Origin: Amycolatopsis sp. 2-15
GTDB taxonomy: Bacteria > Actinomycetota > Actinomycetes > Mycobacteriales > Pseudonocardiaceae
DNA: 64,000 nucleotides
Reading direction: 5' to 3'
Assembly (NCBI RefSeq): GCF_030285625.1
Contig: NZ_CP127294.1
Location: forward strand, 3,978,001 to 4,042,000
A program made the translations under genes and the position numbers. This document shows positions 18,848 to 27,789 of this stretch, piece after piece. Below the pieces are notes generated by a model. That model saw only the letters and a program-made list of their open reading frames with translations, ran no database searches and was not told the origin of the DNA. How positions within the stretch are numbered: position 1 is the first letter of the stretch; each line of letters begins with the position of its first letter.

Positions 18848-21104
18848 CGACGAGCGCCTGGCCCGCACAGTGTCGGCAGAGGCTCAGGGCACGACGGAAC
18901 AGGTAACTGCGGGCAACCAAGCTGCTGTGCCTGACCCGACCGGCTCGACACCCGAGAGCCACTTGCTGTCTCGGACTGCCGTCGATGGGGCTCCTGGCGA
19001 CGGTGATTCCGGATACCAGGACGCCGCGGTGTACCGCCGCGGATCACCAGGCGATGTGCAGGTCAACATCCACGTTGGCAATCAGAGCGGGGGGCTGGCT
19101 GCGGGGATCGTCGAAAACGTCCGGCGTCTGCTGAACTACCACGACCTGACGCCGGATTACATCGCGGCGTGCGCCACGGCATTCGCCGAGCCACCGACCC
19201 TCCATGAAGCGCAGCAGCGCCTACGTGAGCACCACATCGTCGTCTTGGTCGGTGCCCCCGATTCGGGACGGCACCACACTGCAGTCGCGCTGCTGCAGCA
19301 GCGGCCCGGTGTAGTGCTGCGCGAAGTGCGTCGGGAAGTCAATGATCGGCTGGACGTGGCCGCACTCGGTATCGAGCGCCTCTCAGGCTGGCTGCTTGAC
19401 CTGAGAGGCGAGTCGCAACTCGAGTCGTCATTTGGTCGCGCGCTCCTGGGCGAACGCGACCGGCTGCGTGCTCGTGAGTCTTATCTGGCGGTGATCGTCG
19501 ACGAAGATCTCTGGAACACAGCCAACGCTGGCGCGGCTGAGCTCGAATATCCCTGTCGGCCGGTGGCCGCGGACGCGATCGTGACGGCACGCCTGTCTGT
19601 ATTGACTCCGCCGATCGACGCCAGGCCTTACCTGGCAGACACCCGGATCAGCGACCGGCTTGCCCGTGCCATACCTGTCGAGGCCGTTCAGTGGGTACAT
19701 GCCATTATCGATGTCGAAGCCCGATCTGCATCGCAGCTGTCCGAGGACGACGGTGCCGAACCGACCGGCGACGACCTGCTGCGTCTTCGGGTCGAAACCG
19801 TCTGGAGAGTACACGGCAACTGGCGGAAGCAACTGGTGGACTGGCACCGGGCTCACCGCGACAGTCAGGTCCGCCACTTTCTGTTGGCCGCCGCGGTGCT
19901 GGAAGGGTGCCCAGCCGGATTGGTGTTCACCTCCAGCGGAGACTTGGCGGTGGCGCTAGGCGAATCCCGGCCCGACAACACCGGACTTCGTGGCGCCGGC
20001 ATCCTGGAGATGGCCCACGACGCCGGTGCAACTCTGGCCGACGACGACCTGGTCACCTTCGACAAGCCGGGCTATGCCGACGCGATACTCGACTACTTCT
20101 GGATCGACCGCCAGCACCTCCAGACCAAATTCATGACCTGGCTATGTGGGCTGCCCCAAGCTCTGGGAGACCTGCCAACAGACGCCGTCACCGACCGGAT
20201 CGCCAGCTATGTCCTTCGCTGGTCAGTCCGGCACCGCTCGTTGACATTGCTGCGCGAAGTTGCCGCCGAATGGGTTGTTGACGAGCAGGTGAGACCGATC
20301 CTGCGGCACCTGCTCACCGCTGCGTCGCTGGACCCGGCTTTGGGCAAACAGATGCGCGACGAGCTGCTGGCCTGGGCTAAGCCGGAGCAGCCGTCCGTCG
20401 CAATGAAGACCATGGTAGCCGAGGTTTGCGCCGGCGAACTCTCGACAATCCATCCCAAGGCAGCGCTCTACCGTATCGCCACACTCGCGCGCGACGAAAA
20501 CACGGAACTGGCCAGCGCAGTCAGCGCTGCAGTCGCGGCTTTGTGGCGCAATGCCGACCTGCGTTCCGACCTTGTCCGCCAAATCTCCATCTGGTGCAAC
20601 GCGGCAGATGCGGCCCGCCGCAGCGCCGGGGCGGCCGCGTTCCTGACACTTGCCGCACTCCGCGACGACAACACCGGCCAACCTCAGCTCTTGGCCAGGA
20701 CGCAGGATTGGGATGTATCCGCGGAACACGAGCGTCTCGTGGCCGGGTGGCGCGCGGTAATGCGTGTTCGACCGCCAGTCGACGCAGTGCTGGGCGCGCT
20801 CGGTTGCTGGCTCGATCTGGCAGTCACCGACCCTGAGTTCCTCTGGCCCCTGCACCGAATACTCGCCGGCGCTGTCCGTCCGACCGGGCCGACTGAGACG
20901 CCGCTGCGAAGTTTCGTTTACCTCACTTCGGTACTGGTGGTCTGGGCACCTGAGCAACCCGGCGGGCAGGAGACGGCCCGCACCCGGGTGCGGGAGTCGG
21001 TGCTCTCTCACGTGGCGAGCCTCGCGCCGGAGCTCGAGATGCTCAATGCCCCGGGGCTCGCGGCAGCTCCGAATGAGCAGCCCGTCGCCAACCCGGATGT
21101 TTAG
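18834..21104 (+). CDS. STAND-like P-loop NTPase, probable conflict-system sensor
   Basis: A 756-residue protein. Residues 1-70 are low complexity. Residues 74-92 carry the motif shared with the upstream protein, including an I79-H-V-G core like the I/V-Q-I/V-G of RHIM-type amyloid motifs. Residues 95-135 are a helical linker. Residues 136-155 are a variant Walker A, GAPDSGRHHT, in which the usual Lys is Arg or His. Walker B is YLAVIVDEDLW. The remaining 450 residues are all-helical and probably form a winged-helix plus superhelical sensor. Start ATG at 18834 overlaps the previous gene, and the stop overlaps the next start. The organisation fits a STAND/NLR-like defence ATPase. The trigger is unknown. 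Confidence 0.65.
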   Translation: MTLADDERLARTVSAEAQGTTEQVTAGNQAAVPDPTGSTPESHLLSRTAVDGAPGDGDSGYQDAAVYRRGSPGDVQVNIHVGNQSGGLAAGIVENVRRLLNYHDLTPDYIAACATAFAEPPTLHEAQQRLREHHIVVLVGAPDSGRHHTAVALLQQRPGVVLREVRREVNDRLDVAALGIERLSGWLLDLRGESQLESSFGRALLGERDRLRARESYLAVIVDEDLWNTANAGAAELEYPCRPVAADAIVTARLSVLTPPIDARPYLADTRISDRLARAIPVEAVQWVHAIIDVEARSASQLSEDDGAEPTGDDLLRLRVETVWRVHGNWRKQLVDWHRAHRDSQVRHFLLAAAVLEGCPAGLVFTSSGDLAVALGESRPDNTGLRGAGILEMAHDAGATLADDDLVTFDKPGYADAILDYFWIDRQHLQTKFMTWLCGLPQALGDLPTDAVTDRIASYVLRWSVRHRSLTLLREVAAEWVVDEQVRPILRHLLTAASLDPALGKQMRDELLAWAKPEQPSVAMKTMVAEVCAGELSTIHPKAALYRIATLARDENTELASAVSAAVAALWRNADLRSDLVRQISIWCNAADAARRSAGAAAFLTLAALRDDNTGQPQLLARTQDWDVSAEHERLVAGWRAVMRVRPPVDAVLGALGCWLDLAVTDPEFLWPLHRILAGAVRPTGPTETPLRSFVYLTSVLVVWAPEQPGGQETARTRVRESVLSHVASLAPELEMLNAPGLAAAPNEQPVANPDV

Positions 21105-21795
21105 GCGCCCACGTGGCCGCATCGTGTTCACGGAAAGGCTCGCCAGCAGTACTCGTGGCCTCTACTTCACCGCGCGTTTCGAGGGCGTCTGGCGGCTGCG
21201 CGTTTCGTCCCGCCGCCAATCTCAGCCCGACCAGGCCGCGCGATCCCTGCTCACTTGCACCGCCGCGAACGTGGCCGCGCGGACCCCGATCACGCACCTC
21301 AGCACCGCTCAGGCCGAAATAAATGCTTCCTTGGGTCGGCTCGGAGCGCCTGGGGCGGAGATCGCTGTCCACGATGCCTCGGCGACTGTCACGGTAGAGC
21401 CGGAGACGCTCAGGCAGGCGCGACATCACGAGCAACTGGTCCGCGAGCAGGAACTAGCCGACGCAACTCAAGAACGTGAACTGCGGCGGCTGCAGCGCTT
21501 CCGAGACACCGTGCTGACTGATCCCGGGGCGGCGATGTCCTACTGGTTCATGCAGCATCCTGACCAGCTGGATGAGGGGGTATACGACAAGATCACGCAC
21601 CTGATCACGAAGATCTCCGAGCACGATCCATCGATGAGCTGGCTGCACGTCGCGCGCATCCTCGATGCCTTCATTCGAGATCTAGATGTTGCGGACAAGC
21701 AGGCACTGCTGAAGTTGCTTTCCGACGAGATGGTCCGGTTCGGCAACAAGCGGATGGCTGACGAGGTAGCCTCGCACCTGCCTGAGAACCAATGA
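21097..21795 (+). CDS. conserved partner protein of the NTPase operon
   Basis: A 232-residue protein whose ATG lies 8 bases inside the NTPase gene. The N-terminal 110 residues form a beta-rich domain (RGRIVFTERLASSTRGLYFT, ARFEGVWRLRV). A charged coiled coil follows (QARHHEQLVREQELADATQE, RELRRLQRF), then a helical C-terminal domain containing MSYWFMQHPDQLD. I recall similar proteins beside NTPases in other actinobacteria but no named family. It could be an assembly or regulatory subunit of the NTPase complex. All three genes appear to be one transcript. Confidence 0.6.
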   Translation: MFRRPRGRIVFTERLASSTRGLYFTARFEGVWRLRVSSRRQSQPDQAARSLLTCTAANVAARTPITHLSTAQAEINASLGRLGAPGAEIAVHDASATVTVEPETLRQARHHEQLVREQELADATQERELRRLQRFRDTVLTDPGAAMSYWFMQHPDQLDEGVYDKITHLITKISEHDPSMSWLHVARILDAFIRDLDVADKQALLKLLSDEMVRFGNKRMADEVASHLPENQ

Positions 21796-22183
21796 TCCGA
21801 GGTGCACCGCGTCCCCGCCGGACGACCGCGACCGCGCCCGGGTGATCCGCGCGTGGGCAGCGAGAACGGCTGGGCCGTCGTCGCGCGTGGCCGCATCCTG
21901 CCGAAGCCATTACCCGCCGCCGACTGGCTGACAGCTCCTCCGCGCGTGCATGGCTGGGCGAAACCGCCAAGCCAAGGTCGTCGGCGCCCTAGTTCCGTCG
22001 CCCCGCGAGCGGAGCCACGGAACGCGATGTTGGAGACGCCCGACGTGCTCATACCGTTCGACGTCCAGTCGCTCCGCGTCCGCTATCCCGCGGCCGCACC
22101 GGTGCCTGGACGTCCGACGCTGGAGGGTGTCTTCGCGCGCACGCATCCTCGGTGGGTCGGTGTTCTCTGTGAATGGAGGCGTC
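21796..22183. other. gap before integrase
   Basis: Weak coding look in the +1 frame but no family resemblance. An excisionase gene often sits here in related elements, and none is recognisable. Confidence 0.35.
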
Positions 22184-23500
22184 ATGGCGAAGCGATCCAG
22201 TGGGCGGGTCTTCAAGCGGTGCGGATGCGTCAACCCGGCCGATGGCCGCCGGTGGGGGCTGCGTTGTCCGCGGCTGAGCGAGCGCGGGCACGGGCGTTGG
22301 TACTTTACGGTCGAACTGGCGGCGGGTCGTGATGGCGGTCGGCGTCGTTTGCAGCGTGGCGGGTTTGTGTCGCGTGTCGCGGCTGAGCGTGCGCGGGGGT
22401 TCTGGCTCGGCGACGACGTGGATCCCGGGCGGGCGTTGGTGACGGTGGGCCAGTGGCTGGACGTGTGGCTGGCGACGAGGACAGCGCTGCGGCCGTCGAC
22501 ACGAGGGCTGTATGGGCAGCTGATCCGGGACTATTTGCAGCCGCGGGTGGGCGGGCTTGCGCTGTCGGAACTGAGCGTCGGGAAAGTGCAGGCGGCGTTC
22601 ACGGCGTTGATGCGGGCGAACGCGACGCGGTCCCGGCCGTTGTCGCCGACCACGCTGCAGCGGATCCGCGAAGTTCTGCGGGCTGCGCTCAACGGCGCGA
22701 TCCGGCGCGGATTGATCGTGCACAACCCGGCTCGCTGGGTGGAGTTGCCGTCGGCGCGTCGGCCCCGTGCAATGGTGTGGACCGAGGCCCGGGTCGAGCA
22801 GTGGCGCCGGACCGGCGAGCGTCCGCCCGTCGCGGTGTGGACGGCGGAGCAGACCGCGATGTTCCTCGAGCACGTCTGTGACCACCAGTTGTATGCACTC
22901 TTTCACGTGGCGGCGCTGCTAGGGTTGCGGCGCGGGGAAGCGTTGGGCCTGCGGTGGTGCGACGTCGACCTGGCGAGTCGGACGCTGTCGGTGGTGCGGC
23001 AGCTCATCGAGCGTGATGGCCGTGGTGTCTGCCTGCCGAAGACGGATGCCAGCTGCCGCCTGGTCGCGTTGGACAGGGGAACCGTCTCGCTGCTGCGTCG
23101 GCTTGCCCGGCGGGATCCGGCCGGCGATTGGGTGTTCTCCCACGACCACGGCCGTCCGTGGAGCCCGAGTTACGTGTCGCGCAGTTTCCGGGCGTTGGTT
23201 GACGAGGCAGGTCTGCCGCCGATCAGGTTCCACGACCTTCGGCACGGCGCGGCGACGCTTTCGCTCGCGGCGGGGAACGAGCTGCGGGTGGTGCAGGCTT
23301 TGCTCGGGCATTCCAGCATCGTGCTTACTGCAGACACGTACACGAGTGTGCTGCCGTGCCTGGCGCAGCAGGCTGCTGATGCGACAGCGGCGCTCGTCCG
23401 GAGAGCGGGCTATCACCGTGGGGCCCGGATCCACGAGGTAGTGGTGCCCCGGCAACGCAGTGGGTCGCCGCGGGCGCGGCTCGTCGCGGTCGGTAACTGA
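22184..23500 (+). CDS. site-specific tyrosine integrase of the AICE-like element
   Basis: An intact 438-residue tyrosine recombinase. The N-terminal region is a Cys-containing beta domain (RVFKRCGCVNPADGRRWGLR) typical of actinobacterial integrases with an AP2-like arm-binding fold. A SAM-like core-binding domain follows at about residues 90-190 (VGQWLDVWLATRTALRPSTR), then the catalytic domain. Catalytic residues are visible: Arg in LLGLRRGEALGLRW, HxxR in FHDLRHGAATLS, His in LLGHSSIVLTADT, and the nucleophile Tyr in DTYTSVLP. ATG follows GGAGGCGTC. The att repeat lies 105 bases downstream, as expected for the element's own integrase. Confidence 0.92.
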   Translation: MAKRSSGRVFKRCGCVNPADGRRWGLRCPRLSERGHGRWYFTVELAAGRDGGRRRLQRGGFVSRVAAERARGFWLGDDVDPGRALVTVGQWLDVWLATRTALRPSTRGLYGQLIRDYLQPRVGGLALSELSVGKVQAAFTALMRANATRSRPLSPTTLQRIREVLRAALNGAIRRGLIVHNPARWVELPSARRPRAMVWTEARVEQWRRTGERPPVAVWTAEQTAMFLEHVCDHQLYALFHVAALLGLRRGEALGLRWCDVDLASRTLSVVRQLIERDGRGVCLPKTDASCRLVALDRGTVSLLRRLARRDPAGDWVFSHDHGRPWSPSYVSRSFRALVDEAGLPPIRFHDLRHGAATLSLAAGNELRVVQALLGHSSIVLTADTYTSVLPCLAQQAADATAALVRRAGYHRGARIHEVVVPRQRSGSPRARLVAVGN

Positions 23501-23604
23501 CCAGGCGACACGTCGGCTGCACGCGGGCTGCACACAAGATCAAAGCCCACCGGCGGTTACCCCGAAAAATTGGGAAAACCGTTGGTGGGCTTTGGTTTCT
23601 GGAA

Positions 23605-23647
23605 GTGCGCCATCAGGGACTCGAACCCCGAACCCGCTGGTTAAGAG
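23605..23647 (-). repeat. att site: 3' half of tRNA-Lys(CUU), right copy
   Basis: Identical over 43 bases to 14068-14110. It starts at the anticodon loop (minus strand) and runs to the tRNA 3' end. The sequence to its right (GTCGGATGGTGTCGAGTGAT) also resembles the sequence right of the left copy for about 150 bases, so it is a junction between two related elements and not an original chromosomal end. Confidence 0.85.
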
Positions 23648-23880
23648 GTCGGATGGTGTCGAGTGATGCCGGAGAAGGTCGTCTTCCTGGGGTCTGGGGG
23701 CACTGGGGTGTCGGGATGTGCCGCGGTTTGCCGGGCTGTGTCTGCACGCTCGGGCTCGCCTCGGGCTCGCATGTGCCGGGTGGTGTTGCCTGGTCTGGAT
23801 CATCTTCGGTGGTCGGTGTGGCGTTGCTCGTGCACCTGGACGAAGCCGGTGGGTGTGCCGCGGCTGGGGATGGTGGGGTT

Positions 23881-24612
23881 GTGAGGCGCGTGGTCGGGTG
23901 GGTTGTCCGTGACCTTGCTCTGTCGGTTCAGTGCGTCTGCACCGGCGTGGTTGCTCTCGGTGCGGCGTATGCGTCGTATCGGCACGGACGTGGGTTCGCG
24001 CTTCGGTTCGGTGCGGATGGGGTGACGGCGTCGATCTGGCCGCTGCTTGTTGACGGGTTGTTGACGATCGCAACGGTTGAGTTGTGGAAGAGCCACCATG
24101 GTGCTCGGCCGGAAGGTCGTTGGGTGGCGTGGCTGGCGTTCGTGTTCGGGATTTGTTTGTCGCTGGTGGCTAACATCGGCTCGGCGCCGATGCCCAGCGT
24201 GCTTCAGGTGACGGTGGCTGCTTGTCCTCCGTTGGTGTTGCTGTTGGCGGTCGAGCTGCTCAACGGCGCACTGAAGCGCCGGACAGCGGTCGAGACTGGC
24301 TCCGAGACGGCTGCCGCACGCCGAGAGCGGAGCGAACGCGGTCTCGACGACGAGTCGGTTCACGAGACCGCCGAGATCGTCGGCTTGCACTCGGTGTCGC
24401 ATTCGTCCGCACCGGGCGGGATGACGGCCGAGCAGAGGATGTGGGAGCACTACCTGCGTGAAGCCGCCGGCGGTCGGACTCCGAATGGCGCCGAGTTGGA
24501 TCGGGTGGCCGGTACGCACAACTACGGTCGGCGGGTCTTGCGCCAGTGGCGAGCTGCCAACAAGATTCCGAAAGGTCGACTGGGCCGGGTGGACGTCGCT
24601 CAAGCGGACTGA
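23881..24612 (+). CDS. DUF2637 domain protein with C-terminal DNA-binding-like tail
   Basis: A 243-residue protein. Residues 5-130 have four hydrophobic segments with the DUF2637 core (SIWPLLVDGLLTIATVELWK, WLAFVFGICLSLVANIGSAP). Residues 180-240 form a charged helical region ending RVLRQWRAANKIPKGRLG that could be a helix-turn-helix. DUF2637 proteins occur on actinomycete plasmids and AICEs and are linked to conjugative spread. It follows the right att copy in the place a new element's left-end gene would occupy. GTG start is chosen at the beginning of the conserved part. Confidence 0.75.
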   Translation: MRRVVGWVVRDLALSVQCVCTGVVALGAAYASYRHGRGFALRFGADGVTASIWPLLVDGLLTIATVELWKSHHGARPEGRWVAWLAFVFGICLSLVANIGSAPMPSVLQVTVAACPPLVLLLAVELLNGALKRRTAVETGSETAAARRERSERGLDDESVHETAEIVGLHSVSHSSAPGGMTAEQRMWEHYLREAAGGRTPNGAELDRVAGTHNYGRRVLRQWRAANKIPKGRLGRVDVAQAD

Positions 24613-25400
24613 CTTGGGGGTCCGCTGCGGCGCCTGTGCATGTGATCAGCGCATAGGCGCCGCAGCGCCAAACCGACCACGATATGCCGGAGGCGAGCGG
24701 GGTTGCACGGCTTCGTCATGCTGTGGTTGGGCGAGCATGTTGTGAGGGTGGGCAGATGGTCGCCGCGACCGAGCTCGGACGACGAGCGAAGTCCGTGACC
24801 CTCTTACTGCCAGTGAGGTTCGATCAAGTCGCTGACCTGCGGTTATGGAGAACCTGCTGGTCGGGCGATGCAGTTGGTGGCAGCTCAGCGCATTTTGACG
24901 CCGTTGATCACTGTTGATCACGTGCCGCTGCTCCAGATTTGCTCCAGGGTTGGTGATGCCGCACAGGCCAGCCAGCAGTTATGGCGGGCTGGGCTGTCAC
25001 CCTGATTGGGCGGCGTCTCAGCCGCGGGGACGGTGTGGATCCGTTGGTGTGTGATTTCGCGGCGGGGTCTTCGTTTGGCCGAATCGGGCAGTGTGGACTC
25101 GCTCTATGGTGTGTCCTCGCGGCTACGCGCCTGCCTGCGGCGGGGTGATCGTCTGGCGATGTGGTGGATGTCGGAGAGTTGACTCATGTCGCGATGAGAT
25201 CGCACAGTGCTGGTCCGGTTTGCTGTATTTGCCGCTTAATTCCCCTAGGTGTGGTTTGGCCAGTGCGGCCGCTCTCCGTTAAATACGCCGCTTGGTCTAT
25301 TTTTTGACTAATCGCATTTGGCAGGGTGATCTTGGGTTCGTGGGGGGCCCAGCGGGTTGGCTGGTTGCTCGTGGCGAGGGGATATCCGTGCGTTCTGTTG
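24613..25400. other. long non-coding stretch
   Basis: About 790 bases with no supported gene. A lower-GC patch with TTAATTCCCC and TTTTTTGACTAAT near 25235-25315 could hold the promoter of the RHS N-terminal fragment. Confidence 0.4.
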
Positions 25401-26071
25401 GTGCGCGCTGTCGTTGTCACGGCTGCGGTTGTTGTCAGCTCGGTGGCTCTGGTTCAGCCGGTGTTCGCGGCTCCGGCTGCGAATGTTCCGGATTCCGCGC
25501 CGGACGAGGCGACGGCGACGGCCTGCGCCCGTGCGGGTGGCAAGCAGGTCGAAGTGTCGTCCGAGACCACGGAGACGTCGAAGACGGTCGCGAATCCGGA
25601 TGGTTCGTGGACGTTGACCGAGTACGTGCACCCAGTGCGGGTCAAGCAGGGCTCCGGCTGGGCGCCGATCGACCCGACGCTGGTGCGAAGACCCGACGGC
25701 TCGATCGGCCCCAAAGCCGTCACCGTGGACGTCAGCCTCAATCCCGGGGGCACAGGCTCGGCCGCGAAGCCCATTGTCCAGGCGGGAGAAGACGGCACGG
25801 CGGCAGTATGAAGTGGACCAGTGACCTTCCGGCTCCGACTCTTTCCGGAGAAACCGCTACATACCCGGAGGTTCTTCCGGGGGTCGACCTGACTGTAAAG
25901 GCGGCGACCGAGGGCTACACCGAGAATCTCGTCATCAAGACCCCCGAAGCGGCGAAAAACCCCCAGTTGCGGGACGTGCCGTTCGGTCTGTACAAACGCC
26001 GCTGTCCAGGGCCGGACTGTGGCACTCAGGGCGGAGGGCGACATTTCACCGGATATGCCCGTGGCATGTGA
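25401..26071 (+). pseudogene. N-terminal fragment of an RHS/DNRLRE-type secreted protein
   Basis: Signal peptide ([20 protein letters not shown] then FAAPA), followed by the conserved lead of large actinobacterial RHS proteins: [40 protein letters not shown], then after a frame change at 25808 [20 protein letters not shown] and [20 protein letters not shown]. It stops soon after VPFGLYKRR. Everything downstream (DNRLRE, YD repeats, toxin) is missing. The exact start is uncertain because another GTG with a better ribosome site lies at 25388 in a different frame. The frameshift and 3' loss make it a relic. Confidence 0.65.
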
Positions 26072-26193
26072 GGTATTTCTGGCCGATGTCCGGCGCAGGA
26101 TGGTAGTCGGTAACGCGTGTCAGCACAGGTGTCGCCGCGGTTCGGCGATATACTAGGTCTCGAAGGCCATTGCTCGGAAACTCTGGAGGACCG

Positions 26194-27789
26194 TTGTCCG
26201 CGTCGCGTGGGAACTATGTTTCTACCGAGAACCAGCTGGTCCTTGATCAGTTTCGTCGCAGGTTTGCCGCGGAGACGAGGTACGGAGAAGCGCTTCTCAA
26301 ATATTTGTCTCGTTCCGAATGCGGAATATGGCGGTTCGAGCCGGAAAAGGACGACGCTCACCGCTGGTGGTTGAACATCACGCTACCTGCATACGTAGCC
26401 GAGATGTTCGACGCTCACGCGGAGATCCAATTGGTCTACGTGGAGTACAAGCAAGTCGAACCTCGCCTGCTCGAGCAGGTGCAACAGCGAATTCGGAGCA
26501 ACGCCCGGCTCGACCCCGGCCTGATGGTGATCGCCGGCCTCGACCCTCTGGTCGACGCGCTCACTCGCCGGCGGCGAGGTGAGTTCGCCGCGATCAACCT
26601 TTTGCTGACCGATCTTGCGACGGACGCACCGGATATCCGAAACCGGATGTCTTCGGTGCTCACCTCCGTCGACCACTACGACATCACGGCGCCGGTTCGG
26701 GCCGCCAGTGGCTTCTTCGGCCGCCGCGCGGAGCGTGACCAGATCATCGCCGCGATCGAGCGTCGCCAGTCGGTCGGGATCTTCGGCCTGCGAAAGGCTG
26801 GGAAGACCTCGCTGATGAATCTGGTCAGCGACCTTCGGCGCGAGGCCGGGAAGCCGGTCGTCTGGCTGGACATCAGCGGCGTGACGGGGGCGGACGACTT
26901 CCGGGGCCGCGTCCTGGAAGGCATGTTCACCGCGGCGAAGGCGTCCGCGGGTGAAGGTTCGATGCCGAGACTGCGAACCATCTCCCGGCGCGGAGAGGTG
27001 ACGACAGACAGTGCTCTGGTGCGACAGAGCTGGCTCCGCGACGTGGAAGTGCTTGCCGAGTTCATCGGCGTCACCGTCGAGCTCTTCATCGATGAGGTGG
27101 ACCAGCTGTTTCCCGTCCGGTCCTACCTCGGCGAACAGGAAGCGGCGCAACTGTTCGTTGCGCTGACCCAATTGCGGGGAATGATCCAGGGCGCGCGTCC
27201 CGGTGCGGAAATCGTGCTTGTCTGCGCGGGAGTAGATCCGGCGATCTTCGAAACGCCGTTGCTGCCCAACGGCACGGACAACCTGTTGTACAAGCTCGTT
27301 CGCCTGCACTATCTGGCTCCGCTGTCCCGGGACGAAATGGCCGAGATGGTGCGTGATCTCGGTCGTCGAATGGGTGTGCGCGTGCGGGACTACCGGGTGA
27401 TCGACTTCCTCTACGCGGAGTACGGGGGGCATCCGCTGTTGACCCGGAAGGCATGTTCGCTCGCCGCGATGGATCGTCCACGGGGTGAAGTCCCGTGGAA
27501 CATGACGGTGGAGGCGGTCGAGGTGGCGACGAACACGACGGGTTCAGGTACGCCACTTCAGCAGGCAGCCGAGATCTTGGAATCCTTCGGCGGATGGTTC
27601 CCGGGCGAGGCCGCTTTGCTTCAACAGCTTTGGTCTTCCGATACCGAGGAAGCGGAATTCGCACGCGAGCTGATCCAAGAGGACGTGAGCCAGATTGCGC
27701 ACGCTGCGCCCTACGGTTTACTTTGGCAGGACACGCTTCAGCCTAGGATTCGCGCCGTGAAGAGGGCGGTCGGTAGTGTCTCGCGCTGA
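26194..27789 (+). CDS. AAA-type ATPase of unknown system, first of coupled pair
   Basis: A 531-residue protein starting at TTG, chosen because GGAGGA lies 5 bases upstream. Residues 1-160 are a mixed domain without recognised family (WRFEPEKDDAHRWWLNITLP). The ATPase core begins with a FFGRRAERDQIIAAIERRQ entry motif, Walker A FGLRKAGKTS, Walker B VELFIDEVDQLF and a sensor-like EIVLVCAGVD. A winged-helix-like tail follows (YGGHPLLTRKACSLAAMDR). This is the layout of STAND/AAA signalling ATPases. It overlaps the next ATPase gene by 14 bases. Placement in a defence island suggests an immune role. Confidence 0.7.
   Translation: MSASRGNYVSTENQLVLDQFRRRFAAETRYGEALLKYLSRSECGIWRFEPEKDDAHRWWLNITLPAYVAEMFDAHAEIQLVYVEYKQVEPRLLEQVQQRIRSNARLDPGLMVIAGLDPLVDALTRRRRGEFAAINLLLTDLATDAPDIRNRMSSVLTSVDHYDITAPVRAASGFFGRRAERDQIIAAIERRQSVGIFGLRKAGKTSLMNLVSDLRREAGKPVVWLDISGVTGADDFRGRVLEGMFTAAKASAGEGSMPRLRTISRRGEVTTDSALVRQSWLRDVEVLAEFIGVTVELFIDEVDQLFPVRSYLGEQEAAQLFVALTQLRGMIQGARPGAEIVLVCAGVDPAIFETPLLPNGTDNLLYKLVRLHYLAPLSRDEMAEMVRDLGRRMGVRVRDYRVIDFLYAEYGGHPLLTRKACSLAAMDRPRGEVPWNMTVEAVEVATNTTGSGTPLQQAAEILESFGGWFPGEAALLQQLWSSDTEEAEFARELIQEDVSQIAHAAPYGLLWQDTLQPRIRAVKRAVGSVSR

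Larger units (their letters stand above)
14068..23647. mobile_element. integrative element (AICE-like) between tRNA-Lys att repeats
   Basis: A 9.6-kb segment bounded by the two 43-bp att copies. The integrase lies 105 bases inside the right end and a decayed DUF2637 gene lies just inside the left end. Cargo: a PD-(D/E)xK nuclease-like gene, an IS3-like transposase relic and a three-gene NTPase operon. No replication initiator, FtsK-like Tra or excisionase gene is visible, so the element is probably immobile without help. Related integrase and DUF2637 sequences outside both ends indicate that it sits in a tandem array. Confidence 0.75.
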
